Below are positions 12,680 to 24,945 of a DNA stretch of 64,000 nt, in pieces (the stretch's first letter is position 1; each line of letters starts with the position of its first letter). Both the position numbers and the translations under genes were made by a program. The notes under the pieces are model-generated. The model was not told where the DNA came from. It saw only the letters and a list, made by a program, of their open reading frames with translations, and did no database searches. Source of the DNA: Cristatella mucedo (taxonomy: Eukaryota; Bryozoa; Phylactolaemata; Cristatellidae); assembly GCA_009760855.2 (NCBI GenBank), contig WPIO01000094.1, positions 498,001 to 562,000 of the forward strand, given 5' to 3'.

Positions 12680-14719
12680 GGTTTTCACTTTTGTGACGAG
12701 TTTGCATGAATCGCTGTCATGTAGAATAACTTCTTTACACGCAGATGGTCAGAAGCATTATGTTATAAAGCCTTTGAACTGATTTACATTTAAATTAGCT
12801 AAACTCTAAAGCTACTTGGTAGTCTTGGATCTCATAATGGCGACAACAAGGGAACAATAAAAAATAAATTAAAACTTGCCAAATTACTATTATGACCATC
12901 TGTGGCTCATGCCAGAGAACTCTTGACCTACCTTTGCTGAAAAGCATTAGCTTAATCAGTAGAACCTATAACAGAGAGATGCATTGAAATGCAATGAGGT
13001 ATAGATGTGATGAAATTGCATGCAGCTATCTTTAAAAGTGTTGTGGTAAGCACAAACAATTTATACAAGTTGAAAATCATTTAATTTATTTTCACAGGCG
13101 ATGAAGACAAAGCTAGCTTAAAAAAATCTGCGTAATTCCGTAGTATATATAGCAGTAACATGGTTCCCTTTACAGTTTCGTGTTATGTACTTTAGAGCCG
13201 TTGAGTATTTCTGACTGTTTATAATGTTATCAATATTTGGAAATCGCATGTTAGTCGTTTTACAAGAACTGTACTTCTATTCACTTGGTTGAGCAAACGC
13301 TTCAAGGTAAGCGATAACAGATAATTGCAGTATACAGCAAATAGTTCTTTCAACCAAATGGAAGTCACTCTAAATTATAATGCATAGAATAAAAAGAAAA
13401 ACCCCAAAAAACGCTCACTAGCGGTAGTTTATAGGGCCCTAGAATTAGGCAAAATCATTCAATTTAAAGTACGTCAAAGAGATTTATTTCGCCAAGATCA
13501 GTCTCTAAAGTTTGGAACTATTATAATTACTATCTTGTGCATGTTATTTGTGCTTCTAGGAAAACCTATCGTTTTGACACACACGTGTTTCGCTATGACC
13601 CGTTGTCAAGATTTGCTCAGATTCGTACCTCGTGAGAGGAAAGTACAAAATCTGTGTGGCGTAGGTCCATCCGTATTCAGCTTCACTGAATACCATCAAA
13701 TGAGGAATAACAATGCGTTTGATATAGCATCATCACATGAGTCAATCTCTTTCTAGGAAGTTTAAATTTGCTGCAATGGAGGAAGCGACGAGACGTCAGA
13801 TGGTAATGAGTCTCAAGCTGGGGGAGCTTACAGCAGCGTACAAACCCGTAGGCACGGCCTGTGGTTGATGGATTAGCAGTTATTTTCACAGGTAACCGAG
13901 CAGAGCCAGGTGAGTAGTAGGTGCGACAGGAAGCAGCTGAAAGCCTTGAAACCAATCCAGTTAAATAGGCCAAAGCAAAAGAATGAAAGGATCTATAGAA
14001 TAGCTATGTAATGTGAAAGTCAATAGGCTGCTTGACAGTGCTGACTGGTGAGCAGTGGTGTACAGAGGCAATCGGAAGGAAAATGATTGAAGATTCTAAA
14101 TAACGAGATTTTTAAATGAAAGCAAAGGTTATACAGCCGTCGCGGAAAATTCTAAAAGCAAGAAAGTTTCTTAAATCCCGTCGGGATGCCGTAAATGTAT
14201 CGACTACCTTTCCCGTGTCCTTATCAAAACATTACATACTTTTTCTGTGCAATATCTTTTGTGACGAAAATACCCAGCTGAACTTTCACCAAAGGCAAAA
14301 CAAATATGAATGCACAAATCTCAATGAGTTAAACAGTATAAATGCAAATGCTTGATAGGAGAGGTCAGTGGTATGTGCATATGTAAGTGAAAGCTGCCTG
14401 AGGACGTTTTATGCTCTCAGATATGCAATCACTATTTCTACTCTTTGGCGATCCCTTTTTACAAAGCAGTGGAAGAGCAAACAAGGACCACGTGGCACAA
14501 ATACTTTCAACAGTGCCTACTCTCCCAATAATCACCAAATTCATCAAACACTATGGCTAGCCTGCCGCATTGTTCCTTGATAAAGCTCCTAATAATAATG
14601 ATCCCTACATTCTCACGGCTCCCCGTAAAGTGCTCCTATGCGATTCTCGTTCAATGTGCTATCAGCCGTTAATAATGCGTGATGAATGATTCTTGACACC
14701 GTTCTTGGTTTGTTTGCAT
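12680..14719. other. No gene recognised
   Basis: It contains one weak LINE tip near 13.7 kb. The sequence at 13790-13975 is somewhat GC-richer and could be a further repeat family, but no second copy lies in the window. Confidence 0.4.
13700..13790 (-). mobile_element. LINE-A-like 3' tip, diverged
   Basis: Recognisable only by GAGTCAATCTCTTTCTAGGA and the TTTGCTGCAATGG continuation of the inverted family tip. Boundaries are approximate. Confidence 0.4.
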
Positions 14720-15240
14720 CATTAAGGAGACCTGGCTGAAATCCACTAACAGCCCGACCATGGCTGATTTCTTCTCCTCCTAGATGTCTCTCTTTCTTTC
14801 ACGTCCTGGGATCTAGTACATCTTACATCTATTATAAATTACATCTTACATCGATTATATATTATATTACATCTTACATCTGTTATATCTAGAACAAATG
14901 ATGGTGGAGTCGCCCGTTTTCTCGTGCAATATTTGAGCTCTTTCTCCTCCAAGCAGCCCGTGCCATCTTCTGCAGCACAGGGTTCCCCCAACCATCAGCT
15001 CAATAGTGGCTGTCATTCATCGTATCGGCCTCTCCCACCTCAGGTGCTGAGGGTTGGGTTTTAGAAACTGCCCCCATCTCATACCTGCCCGCTCCCATTA
15101 AATGGCATCATCGATCAGATATTCTCTCTCGAGTATACCCCTATGTATTGCACATTGCTTTTGCAGAAAATGTAAAGCGAAAATAAAGATTGAGTTATCT
15201 GAGGGAACTTTATCAAGTGCATTATTATTCTTATTATTCA
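14720..15240 (+). mobile_element. LINE relic: endonuclease trace joined to LINE-A 3' tip
   Basis: Around 14722-14790 the plus strand reads IIKETWLKSTNSPTMADFFS, then RPG. This fits the E-T-W-L block of LINE apurinic-type endonucleases; near 14898 a GGVA-like block follows. At 15144-15240 the LINE-A tip and tail follow directly, so almost the whole RT is missing. Assigning the first part to LINE-A rather than LINE-B is inference. Confidence 0.5.
14815..14895. repeat. Short tandem repeat TACATCTTACATCTATTA-like
   Basis: The motif TTACATCT or TTACATCG followed by ATTATA-type sequence recurs about three times. It interrupts the endonuclease-like relic. Confidence 0.6.
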
Positions 15241-15838
15241 TTATTATTAATGCACTTGATACATCGCCCTCAGAGAACTCAATCTCTTTCTTGGCGCTTT
15301 ACATTTGCTGCAAAAAGAAATGCAATTGAATAGTAAGTGATATCGTGCTTGATAAACAAAAAAAATAATAACATGGTTAGGGGTGACATGCACAGTGTCT
15401 GCATGCAAAAGTGGTCAGTGGCAGCATGCACAGTGTCAGCACACATAAGCACATGAAGGACGAATCACAGGGACCCACTAAAGGCTGTCCTAAATATGTG
15501 TGTTTTTAAGTTCCTTTTAACTGTGGTCAGGTCAGGGGATGTTTGGACGCAGGTCGGGATGGAGTTCCAGGCTTTGGGAGCATCCGAACTAGATGCACAT
15601 TCTCCAAAGGATTTAAAGTTTCTACTAGGTATTTGTAGATTGTTGGATTCCTCACACCAGGTGGTACAATGCTTGGCCTAGTGGGGGAGTAGATCTGAAA
15701 GATAGGGTGGAGCAAAAGAAGGAAGTGACCTAAAAGTGAGCTACAAAACCTTAAAGTCAATCCGTGTTTGACTGGTAGCCAGTGCAGGTCGGCGAGAAAT
15801 GGTCTCATAAGTGAATGCTTGGGAATCCCAAGCAACAA
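15241..15838 (-). mobile_element. LINE-A 3' fragment, tail-to-tail with the previous copy
   Basis: An inverted copy: tail and tip at 15241-15310, then the 3' UTR and C-terminal coding remains to about 15838. It abuts the plus-strand tip ending at 15240, forming an inverted repeat of AT-rich tails and tips. Confidence 0.8.
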
Positions 15839-16161
15839 TTAAAATGTGATTCTCTTGCAGCCATAAAAGGTATGAACAGCTAGTAATTTACAACAGGATA
15901 GCCAGATTGTTACTATATTATTATTTTTACTGTATCTCAATATCCAGTATTGTATATGTTTAATTGAAAGGGTGTAAGAAATATTTCAAAAAACACTCGC
16001 ATTTTTCGTCGACGATGGCTTCATAACTATACTTTCAGAAAGGTGCTCCATCGCTAGCCCCTATAGTCATCATCAGCTGTCAAAACACATAAGAAGCTGA
16101 GATTTTTCATTGTCAGTTATACCAGCAGCAAAGCTGCACATATTTACAGCTTTTTGAGCTC

Positions 16162-16322
16162 TACTAGGTATGCTGAGCTGGTTATGTCCAGCGAATAAGA
16201 TAATGGCCCGACCAAGGTCTTACTGGGGTCGTGGGCTCGAGCCCTGATGCATATATGAAGCGCCTGAATAGGAATTAAGTTCTCTTGGAGAACTATACAC
16301 ATTAATTATATATTCATATATG
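16162..16322 (+). mobile_element. Possible chimeric SINE: tRNA-like head, LINE-A-like tail
   Basis: The head has an A-box-like GCTGAGCTGGTTATG and a B-box-like GGGCTCGAGCCC near 16230-16241. It is followed by AAGCGCCTGAATAGGAATTA, AGTTCTCTTGGAGAACTATA and an AT-rich end that follow the LINE-A tip. Only one copy is present, so the unit is inferred. Confidence 0.45.
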
Positions 16323-16829
16323 CATTTATAAATATACTTATCAATTCTTTAGTCGACCACATGATCGCCACTCTCGCCTATTTATTTCTTCTCTTGCTTG
16401 CAGCTTCCTATCGATATGAGCTGTCTAACTAATGCAGCGTGTCACGACCATAACAGTGACTGTGCATCACACACCTTTAACCTATAAATTTGGTAAATTA
16501 AAATCGTTGGCTCATCAAGCAGTCACTTCCTGTACAACGAAAGTATCGTTCTTCCAGTGGTCACTTAAACTACCAGCAATAAATTGGAAAGATTTAGATC
16601 TTGGTTTGACAAAATACATCTCTGTTAAAGCACCCTGTCCACATGTAAACTTGTATTGATTTCTCATTTTTAATTTTCGTGTCTGGCACTGTACGATTTT
16701 GTGCCTCTTAATTTTCCTTGATTTAACCGAAACCGTACCCTAAGCGATTACAAGTGGTATTTTCCAAACTATTCAACGATTGATAGTAGAGTCTTTGAGT
16801 TATCGCCCAAATATATGACGCCTTTGTTC

Positions 16830-17960
16830 TCAAACATGTGGCCATCTATTCTATTTTAATGAGTTTGTGATTGCAGGCGTAATAGTGTTCCGTCTTCGGG
16901 CACTGCATCTGCTGACAATACTCAGCTGCATTTTCCATTTAAACGGTAGGAATCTTTTTCAGCAACTGATGAAATAAATGATCGTTTTGACAATATTCGA
17001 TCATGAATATCGGATAACTATTTGAACCTAAACGGCGATAAAACCGAATTGCTGATCATACGACACCCTAAGCCCCTGGTTAGATTAAAAGGCGTTCATC
17101 TTCTAATTAATAATGCTGCTGTGCGACCATCAATCTGTGCTCAAACTTTTGGAGTCATTTTCAACCGATGCCTTAATTGTACAATTTCTATTTCGAAGTC
17201 TCCTTCTACACTTTGACTTCTACAGTATGCCATCACATGCAATCCCTATCTGAGATAATAAGCTATCTTCCAAAGTGGCTAGCAAAAGATTTCACTAGCT
17301 CCTCAGTTCCGTTTTGGCTTGATTATTGTAAATCTCTTTTGGCTTGGCTACCAAAAACCAGCAACTAGGCCATGCAGCTGCTTGATAATCTGGCTGCAAG
17401 GCTAGTTTTAAAATCTAAGAGGTTTGAAAACGTTTCTCCTTTCTACAACGGGTATGATAGCTGCCGGTTAATCAAAGGATGCAGAGAACAGTTCTCGGGC
17501 TCAATATCATGGCAACGGCATGGCTCCTCTTTAACTAGCCAAATACTTTATCAGTTTAGGCCTCCTCGTGCCCTCGAGTCCTGTATGGACAGAAATTCGG
17601 TCTTCCATTCCTCGAGTAAAAGACGATTGGCGGCAGAAGCTGTAGCTGTGAAGGTACTAGACTGTGGAACTTGTTTCTACGATCCTTAGCCAACGGCAAC
17701 TAATGGCCTGCTCCCAATTAGTGCACATCCTTTTCAGGAATCCTAAGATGATATTTCCACACTACTCCCTCCCTCAACTGCTCTCGTGACTCTGCTGTTC
17801 CTCCCACTTTGTCTTTCTTGCAGGAGATTAAATCTCATGGAGTCCAATTGCGTACCGATAGCAGTGTAGGCTGCGAGTGAGCTATGCAAAATCCCTCCGT
17901 GTGAAAATGACTTAATCTTTGAAGCTTTGTGAAATTACAAACGGGGATCCGTTACGAGTC
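16830..17960 (+). mobile_element. LINE-B relic
   Basis: Frame-broken. It carries LNGDKTELLIIRHPKPLVRL, AMQLLDNLAARLVLKSKRFE and the family 3' UTR (AAGCTTTGTGAAATTACAAA, the LINE-B terminal block). Confidence 0.75.
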
Positions 17961-20439
17961 TAAGGAATGGTAATGGTATCCATCGAAGCCGCAGAAGATA
18001 GGCTTACCTGAGCCAGCATCAACTTTTTCAGTATAATGAACTTCTTGGTGGAAAAGCGTGTCCTGTCCTGCTCCCACATATTATTCAGCTGAGAATGAGT
18101 CCTCAAAATCTCATTACAAGCTTCTCTTGGCTCCCTTGCCCATTAGTAGTGGCATGCTGCCAGTCAGAGACTGGGTATTACGTGAAAGCAAGCTTCTTTA
18201 TCCAGCTATGTACACCTGGCGATCGATTAGTGTGCTGACTTAGCTAATGGCTTTCAGCTGAGCCTTTTATCATTTTCGCAAGACGTTTTTTAATGCGTAG
18301 GTTTAACACGTGGAAAAGATTAATCTGATGAGGCTCTACATCCAACTTCAAGGAATTAGTGGCACGTCCACAACATTAGGATTACCGTTGGTTGGTAATT
18401 GCGACATGCAATCAGTGACTGGACGGTCCAGGCAGTCTGCAAGCTCGTTCCTTTGATTCCTGTGTACACAGAAGCATCATAAAAGAATATCGAACTTCGC
18501 CGAGACGGCTTTCCTTGAAATAGCTTCAGTTCGATATAAAATAGCGTCTTAACTTATTGCAGGATAGTAGGTGCCTTCAGTTTGACTGACTTCGTAAAAC
18601 TAAAGTGCCACGTTAGAGCCAAAAATCGTTAACCAATTGTGAGCAAGATGTACGATTTTGAAACCATGCTGGTTGCTCCAAATCTGCATAGTTGTTTAAG
18701 GTTGGAACTTTGGTATCGAGACAATCTATTTGATAGCCAGAAAACTGCATCTCCTAAGTTAACACACCATCACATTTTAAAACATGTGCTAATATGCCCA
18801 TCTTTAAGAAGCTAATGCGAATCACGTAGTTTTTGATTGAGTCCCAGCAGAAAACGTGATCTTATACGACAAACATTGTAACCTGTTTATTGCCTTTAAT
18901 TTAAGGCGGTAGACTTAATACTAAAAGTTGAGAACAGTAGTAAAGCGGTCAAATCAGTTTAATCAGGAAAGAGAACCTCAGAATCGACTATTTCATCTTG
19001 AATGTTCCTCTCTCTGATTTGTTCCATCTCGTGTTGTCGTGAAATCAACAATCTGCCATTTCAGAATAGCTTGCGATCTATTAGTGAGGAACTGTTGTTC
19101 TGGCAACATCCATTTTATGCTCAAAACCGTTACCTGCACGTCCATTTGTTTCCAACTGAACAGTGCACGTACATATAGGTCTCCACTCTAACACCTAATT
19201 CGTTAAAAAGAACAGCACGAGCCTGTGAGTGGATTTTCGTTAGCATTAGGTCGCACCATGCATAATTAATACGTTTAGTTTTGCTGAGCCACAAAGGCAT
19301 TAAAAAAGGTGCCCGCCACAGGACAACTGAAACAAAAATGGCTAACATCACAATGCCCTGAGCAAACAGTCATTCCTCGCTCGTTCAGAAATCCCTATTG
19401 AGTTGAAAAGGCGAACAAAAGAGTCTGCTCCGGGCCGGCTAGCTTTTATTTGGTTATGTGTACAGTGAGACTCGTTGCAGCAGCGACGGCAGCAAATAGC
19501 TTCATCCGTGAATCGACAAAGCAGCCTACTTAATGTCCCCCTTGTCCGTTTCGGATCTGCAGCAAAGACATGCGTTCAGACTTGGACTGCGATAAAATAA
19601 TGGTTTATTTAGGTATTTGCTTTAGCACAGGGTATTGTCTGTCTACCAAATACATCCGAAGCAGCTTCTTCGTTAAACATCCTTCGGCTGTAATCAGCTA
19701 ATTGTGATTAATGTCTTTACTAGAGCCACTGATTCTCCAATGATGGCTTGCAACATCTAAAGTCGTAGACCAATTATCGAAGGAAAATAACTCTTAGATC
19801 GGTATAGTAATGTCTAAGATTTCCTAAATCAAGGGAGAAGTAAGTGCAAGCAGACCCGTGAATGGCAAAACATTTCAGCAATAAAAATAAGCTCTCAAAA
19901 GGCATCTGCCGACCGAGAAGTCAATGTCATTTCACCTTACTTTGGATCAGGCGTCCATAGTATTTTCCCACTCCATTAGTGAGCTACAAGCGAAGCAGCA
20001 CATTCAGAGTGTATGTCTGAAGCAAACTTATTTACGGCTACAAAATGTTAGTGAGATCATGGAGGTTCAATCCACAGGGGCTTCTAGTTTTGCAACTTCT
20101 AAGCGTAGCCGTAAAATATCTGAAGGTTTTCACTAGTCCGGTGCTTATTCAATAATTAGTACCACCAACAGCTTCCAGCTGCTTCTGCATCCAAATGGAG
20201 CTAGACTATTGGCACAGAACCGCTCACAGTAGTGTAGGTGCTTTCTCGCTTTATTCAAATAACTGCCAGTAGGGAAGCTTTGAACCGTTGATGAAGGAAT
20301 GTCCTGACCCATTAGTACGTCTCCAACTGAAAATGTATGGCAGAGAAGCTAATACGATCGACATAACGATCCCTAAGACCTTATATTCGCCATTTCAGTA
20401 GCTTCAAGATGGTCACAGGCATCCAAAACAAGCAAATGT
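17960..20439. other. Mostly unassigned DNA
   Basis: Apart from the weak exon candidate at 19134-19326 I see no coding, RNA or repeat signal. It is the longest stretch between 7 and 35 kb free of recognisable transposons. Confidence 0.4.
19134..19326 (-). CDS. Orphan exon candidate
   Basis: A 193-base open stretch lies between acceptor ttttgtttcag and donor TGCAG|GTAACG, phase 1 to 2. It would encode VLWRAPFLMPLWLSKTKRIN through ETYMYVHCSVGNKWTC. It resembles no family I know. The only support is the splice-site pair and the open frame, inside a long stretch with no other gene signal. If real it would be on the same strand as the two recognised genes. Chance occurrence is quite possible. Confidence 0.2.
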
Positions 20440-20515
20440 AAGGTGTCCAGGAAGAGATTGATTTCTCTGACGGCACCATACATCATGCATTATAAGAGTT
20501 GTTATTATCAGCCAT
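20440..20515 (+). mobile_element. LINE-A-like 3' tip
   Basis: A diverged tip: GCAAATGTAAGGTGTCCAGG, AGAGATTGATTTCTCTGACG, then TGCATTATAAGAG. No coding part is attached. Confidence 0.5.
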
Positions 20516-20754
20516 GAAAATATATATTGCTTGGATCGTCCCCAGAGCCCCTTTGAGGTCATGATGTGTGAACTACCGTTGTGTCACAACTGCACAGTCT
20601 AATCAATCGGGATTCTGCCACAGGAAACCCAGCCGTAGTATGATTGGGGTTAGTGATGTCTACTCAGTATTGTCCTGAAACTCTTGATCCTAAAATCTTA
20701 CCAGAGAGCTGCTGCAAATGCTTAAAATCTAATGACAAGCACATAGTTACATTG

Positions 20755-21475
20755 ACCCGGTGGCCAGTCACACCTCTACTTGTCACCTCCATACCCAGCT
20801 GAACTGCTGCACCAGTTTTGGACACCTTGTGCAGTCAGGTCCTGTATGAGCAATAAACTAGCTGCTCAGTTTCTCCACTTAAAGACCATTTGCAAAATAA
20901 GCTCTAGTTCTGCTGGTCCTAGACTGTGAAATTAGCTTCCATCACAACTAATCTCCAGTTGCCGACAACGACTCATCCTTTGCAGCCATCCTGAGCTGCT
21001 ACTTCCATGCTATTCCCTAGCTCAACTTCTCTTCTGACTCTGCTATGCTTCCCGATTTCTCTTTGTTGCGTTAGGTGAAGTCTGTTGGCTAACGAATGCC
21101 TACTGAAAGCTGTATAGGCTGTAAGTGAGCTATACAAACTCTCCTGCATAACAGCCACTTAGTATTTATGGCTCTGTAGAGCTACAGAAAGAGAAACTTT
21201 ACATTCTTAGGCAAATAAAAGTACTCTCCTGCTGCCGACTGTCACACATTCTTTACAGCAGACCTTAGGTGCCACTTCCGTGCTACTAACTACATCAAAG
21301 TCTCCCCTGACTCTGCTATAATTCCATATTCCCTTTCTGTGCGCGATTAAGTATGTTGGCTAGGAAATGTGTGCGAAAAGCCGCGTAAGCTGTGAGTGGC
21401 AGTACAATACTAACCTGCATAACACCCATGTAGCCTTCCATGGTTTCGCGGAGTTGCAGACGGAGATAAATTCAT
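20755..21475 (+). mobile_element. Two LINE-B 3' fragments in tandem
   Basis: The first (about 20755-21205) holds YLAELL-like and LRS-like C-terminal remains plus the 3' UTR. The second (about 21206-21475) repeats only the last part (CTCTCCTGCTGCCGACTGTC to CAGACGGAGATAAATTC). Both end with the family terminal block. Confidence 0.7.
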
Positions 21476-21592
21476 TCACCCATAACATTCAATTATACTT
21501 ATGAAATATTCCATTCGACATTAATCAGTCACAGAGCATTCCATCTGAAAAAATATGGTGCTTGATTGTTTATGACATGCCTTATCTCCTAG

Positions 21593-21958
21593 CTCAGACC
21601 AAGGCCTGTTGGAAATCAGATTGCTTCGCATCAGTAACCGGAGCCATCAAGAGAAATTCTCGATTGCTTCATACCCGAAGCTTCCCATCATACTGAGATA
21701 ACCTAATAATCTAGACTCAGACCAAGTTGGAAATCAGATTGCTTCGCATCAGTACCCGGAGCCATCAGAAGAAATTCTCGATTGTTTCATACCCGAAGTA
21801 TATCCAAGTGCAAGGAAGAACTGCCGCTGTTCGCATGTTCTCTACTCAATTTCAAGCTTTAGAGGGTGCCCTCGTCTTTTAAATAATTTATTTAAGTCGA
21901 TCTAACTGCAAGTAGCAATGATAACAGCTTCCCACCATACTGAGATAATCTAATAATA
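21593..21958. repeat. Tandem direct repeat, about 123-base period
   Basis: CTCAGACCAAG to ATACCCGAAG occurs at 21593-21680 and 21716-21798, the second lacking GCCTG. The linker CATACTGAGATAACCTAATA at 21679-21710 recurs as CATACTGAGATAATCTAATA at 21926-21957. No family is recognised. Confidence 0.85.
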
Positions 21959-22515
21959 CTAATATTACATTGCATATGCTGACTTCTGTGAACTCAATCA
22001 CGTTCTAGACACTTTACATTAGCTTCAAATAAAACACGATTGAACGGTGAGCGGTATCATGCTTGATAAACAACATGAAGAACATTTTCAGGGTGACATG
22101 CACAGGGTCAGCATGCAAGTATGGTTAGTGGCAACACATACAGTGCCATCACAAGTAAGCACACAAAAAACGAATTACAGAACCGGCTAACTGCTACGAT
22201 TAATAGATGCAATTTTAGTTTGTTTTTAAATTTCTACAGCAAGGAGATGTAGTGACGCAAGCCGGGTGTGAGTTCGAAGCTTTTGGAGCATACTCACTAA
22301 ATCACGGTCTCCAAAGGATTTGAGATTTGTGCTAGAAATGGATTTACAGTTAGATAGCGAAAATCAGGTGGCAAGATGGTTTGCCTTGTGAGAGAGTAGA
22401 TCTGATAGATAGGCTTAGTCAACGAATAAAGAGATTTAAACACGAGTTAAAAAACCTTGAAGGAAATGCTATGCTCGACCATGAGCTAGTGCAGGTCTTT
22501 GAGTATAATTGTTAT
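21950..22515 (-). mobile_element. LINE-A 3' fragment
   Basis: Inverted tip (TGAACTCAATCACGTTCTAG), 3' UTR and C-terminal remains. It is strongly diverged and its tail is short. Confidence 0.7.
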
Positions 22516-22582
22516 GCAGCAGCTGCTCCACTTATGACAGTCATGCCTAACTGCTGAGTTAGGTAGCCACTTTCTGTTTAAA

Positions 22583-23566
22583 TATATTATTAATAATGCA
22601 CTTAATAAAGCGCCCTCCTGGAACTGAATCAATTTCTAGGTGCTTAACATTTGCTGGAAAATGAAAGAGAAAAGAATGGTAAATATTAGCATGCATGGTA
22701 AACAACATGAATAACATGGTTAGGGGTGACATGCACAGGGTCAGCATGCCAACTTGGTTTTTTGGCAGAATGCACAGCATCAGCACCCATAAGCACATGA
22801 CGGACGTATAACAGGGACCCACTAAATGCTGTCCGAAATAGGCGTTTTTTTAATTCTATAGTGCTAGTTTTTTAGTTCAAGTTCTTTTTAAATGTGGTCC
22901 ACTCAGGTGATGGTCTGACGCAAGTCAAGAGTTAGCTCAAGGCTTTGAGAGCATATGAGCCAAATGTATGGTCTCCAAAGGATTATAAGTATGTACCTGA
23001 TAATTGGTAGACTGTTGGATTCCGAAAAGCAGTTGGTGCAATGCATGGCCTGGTGGGAGAGTAGATTTAAGAGATAGGCTGGAGCCAAAGAACGAACTGA
23101 CATAAAAGTGAGCGACAAAACCTTGAAGTCAACCCATTGCCTGACTGGTAGCCAGTGAAGGTTGGTGAGAAGTGGTGTGGTGTGGCAACTGCGACGTTCA
23201 CAACAGAGAAGCCAAGCTGCAGAGTCTTGCACTAGCTGCAATCGCCGGATCGCACATGCTGGTAGGCAAGTAAGAAGTGAGTACATAAGTCTAGAAGGAA
23301 ATTCACGAGTGCCTGGACCAACTTACTCGTGGCATCGACATCTAAACAAGCCCATGTGTAGCAATATAATGTAGCTGAAAGTAGGCAGATTTGACTGTGG
23401 AGCTGATATGGTCGTTTAAGGAGAAGTCACTTCGGAACACGACACCTATATTTCGAGCTGATTCAACAAGAGATATGCTTGCGGAGCACAGTTTAAGAGT
23501 AAGCCATTACAATTTCCGAATCACACTGGGTTTGTACATACCAGTAAGCTAATTTTATCATCATCT
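22583..23566 (-). mobile_element. LINE-A 3' part
   Basis: Inverted tail and tip at 22583-22650, 3' UTR, and C-terminal coding including LLTCLPACAIRRLQLVQDSA. It ends at 23566 within the region just after the RT catalytic box, where the strand of similarity switches. Confidence 0.8.
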
Positions 23567-23838
23567 AGGTGTCATATTCCAAAGCGACCTCTCACTAGAT
23601 GACCATATCAGCTCCACAGTCAAATCGGCCTATTTTTAGCTACCGAACGTTGCTAAAATTCGGGCTTGTTTAGATAGTGATACCAGGTACAAGTTGGTCC
23701 ATGTGTTACTGACATCCCATCTCGACTTCTGCAACTCACTGCTTACTGGCCTACCAGCAAGTGTGAGCTGGCAATTGCTGCAGATTCAAAACTCCTCAAC
23801 TAGGCATATCTGTAGTGTACTGAGTAGTTGCCACATTG
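23567..23838 (+). mobile_element. LINE-A internal fragment, opposite strand
   Basis: It begins TCTAGGTGTCATATTCCAAA and covers the segment encoding SDLSLDDHISSTVKS to the CR-x-HIT region. It has neither 5' part nor tail and abuts a minus-strand LINE-B at 23839. Confidence 0.75.
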
Positions 23839-24945
23839 TACTGTAATGTATTTCCGTCTGTAACTCTGCAAAGTCATACAGACCATGTGGGTGTTGTGCA
23901 GGAGAGTTTTGTATAGCGAACTCACAGCCTAAGCGGCTTTTTGTATGTATTCGTACCCAACAGAATTTGTCTCACTCAACAAAGAGAAAGGGGGAAGCAT
24001 AGCAGAGTCAGGAGAATAGTTGAGGTAGTGAGTTGCAAAGAAGTTGCTGCTCAGGATCACTGAAAAAAATGTGCCATAGTCGGCAGTAGGAGAGTAGTTG
24101 TCGCTGCTTAAGAATTGTGGAAGCGCCTTCCACAGTCAAGGACCTGCAGAGCTAAAGCTTCTGTAGGCAACTGTCTTTAAGCTGAGGAGTGGGACAGTTA
24201 ATTTATTGTCCACACAGGACCTCAGGGCACGAACAGGCTGAAACTGATGCAACAGTTCGGCTAGGTACGAAGGAGCCAAGCCATGGCTGGCCTTGTGGGT
24301 CAGCATAATAACTTTGATGTGCATCCTGTGCTCAACCGGCAACCATCCTAGCTTTTTCAGCAAAGGATACACATGATCACACCGCTGGGACTTGAAGACT
24401 AGCCCTGCTGCCATATTCATAGTAAGCTGCAGCGGCCTAATAGCTTTCGTTGGCTGCCCAGCCAAATGGGAATTACGATTATAAAGCCAAGACAATGTGA
24501 AAGAGCTAGTTAAATGTTATATACAAGCCACTGTGGGGTAGAGCTCCTAATCTTGGATGGGGATCGGATGTGATGGCTAGCTGTAAAAGCACTCTTCTGA
24601 ATGAAGCTCTTGAAATTGAGGCAGCTGTAGAACACGACACCTAAATTTCGACTACGTGGTGATGGTCGCAGAATAGCATCACCTATGCCTATGAGCAGCA
24701 GTTCGGTTTTATCATCACTTAATTTCAGAAAATTTTCAGACATCCAGGATTTAATGTCAGCAAGGCAAACATTTAGTTTCTCAGTTCCGGCAGCAGATTC
24801 TGTCGGTTTGAATGACAACTACAATTGAGTATCGTCAGCATCGAAGTGAAATCCTATTCCATGTGCCTTAATCACTATTCCCAGAGGTTGTGTAACAATG
24901 GAGAACAGCAAGGGACCGAGAACAGACCCTTGAGGGACTCCATAT
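23839..24945 (-). mobile_element. LINE-B copy, minus strand
   Basis: Inverted family terminal block at 23845 (ATGTATTTCCGTCTGTAACT), 3' UTR, then AIRPLQLTMNMAAGLVFKSQ, KLGWLPVEHRMHIKV, APSYLAELLHQFQP and SFKPTESAAGTEKLN. The coding frame is broken at several points. Confidence 0.8.

Noticed and set aside
22583-23838. 5' inversion by twin priming of one LINE-A insertion
   Set aside because: The inverted piece repeats a region downstream of the RT box that the main piece already contains, instead of the next upstream part.
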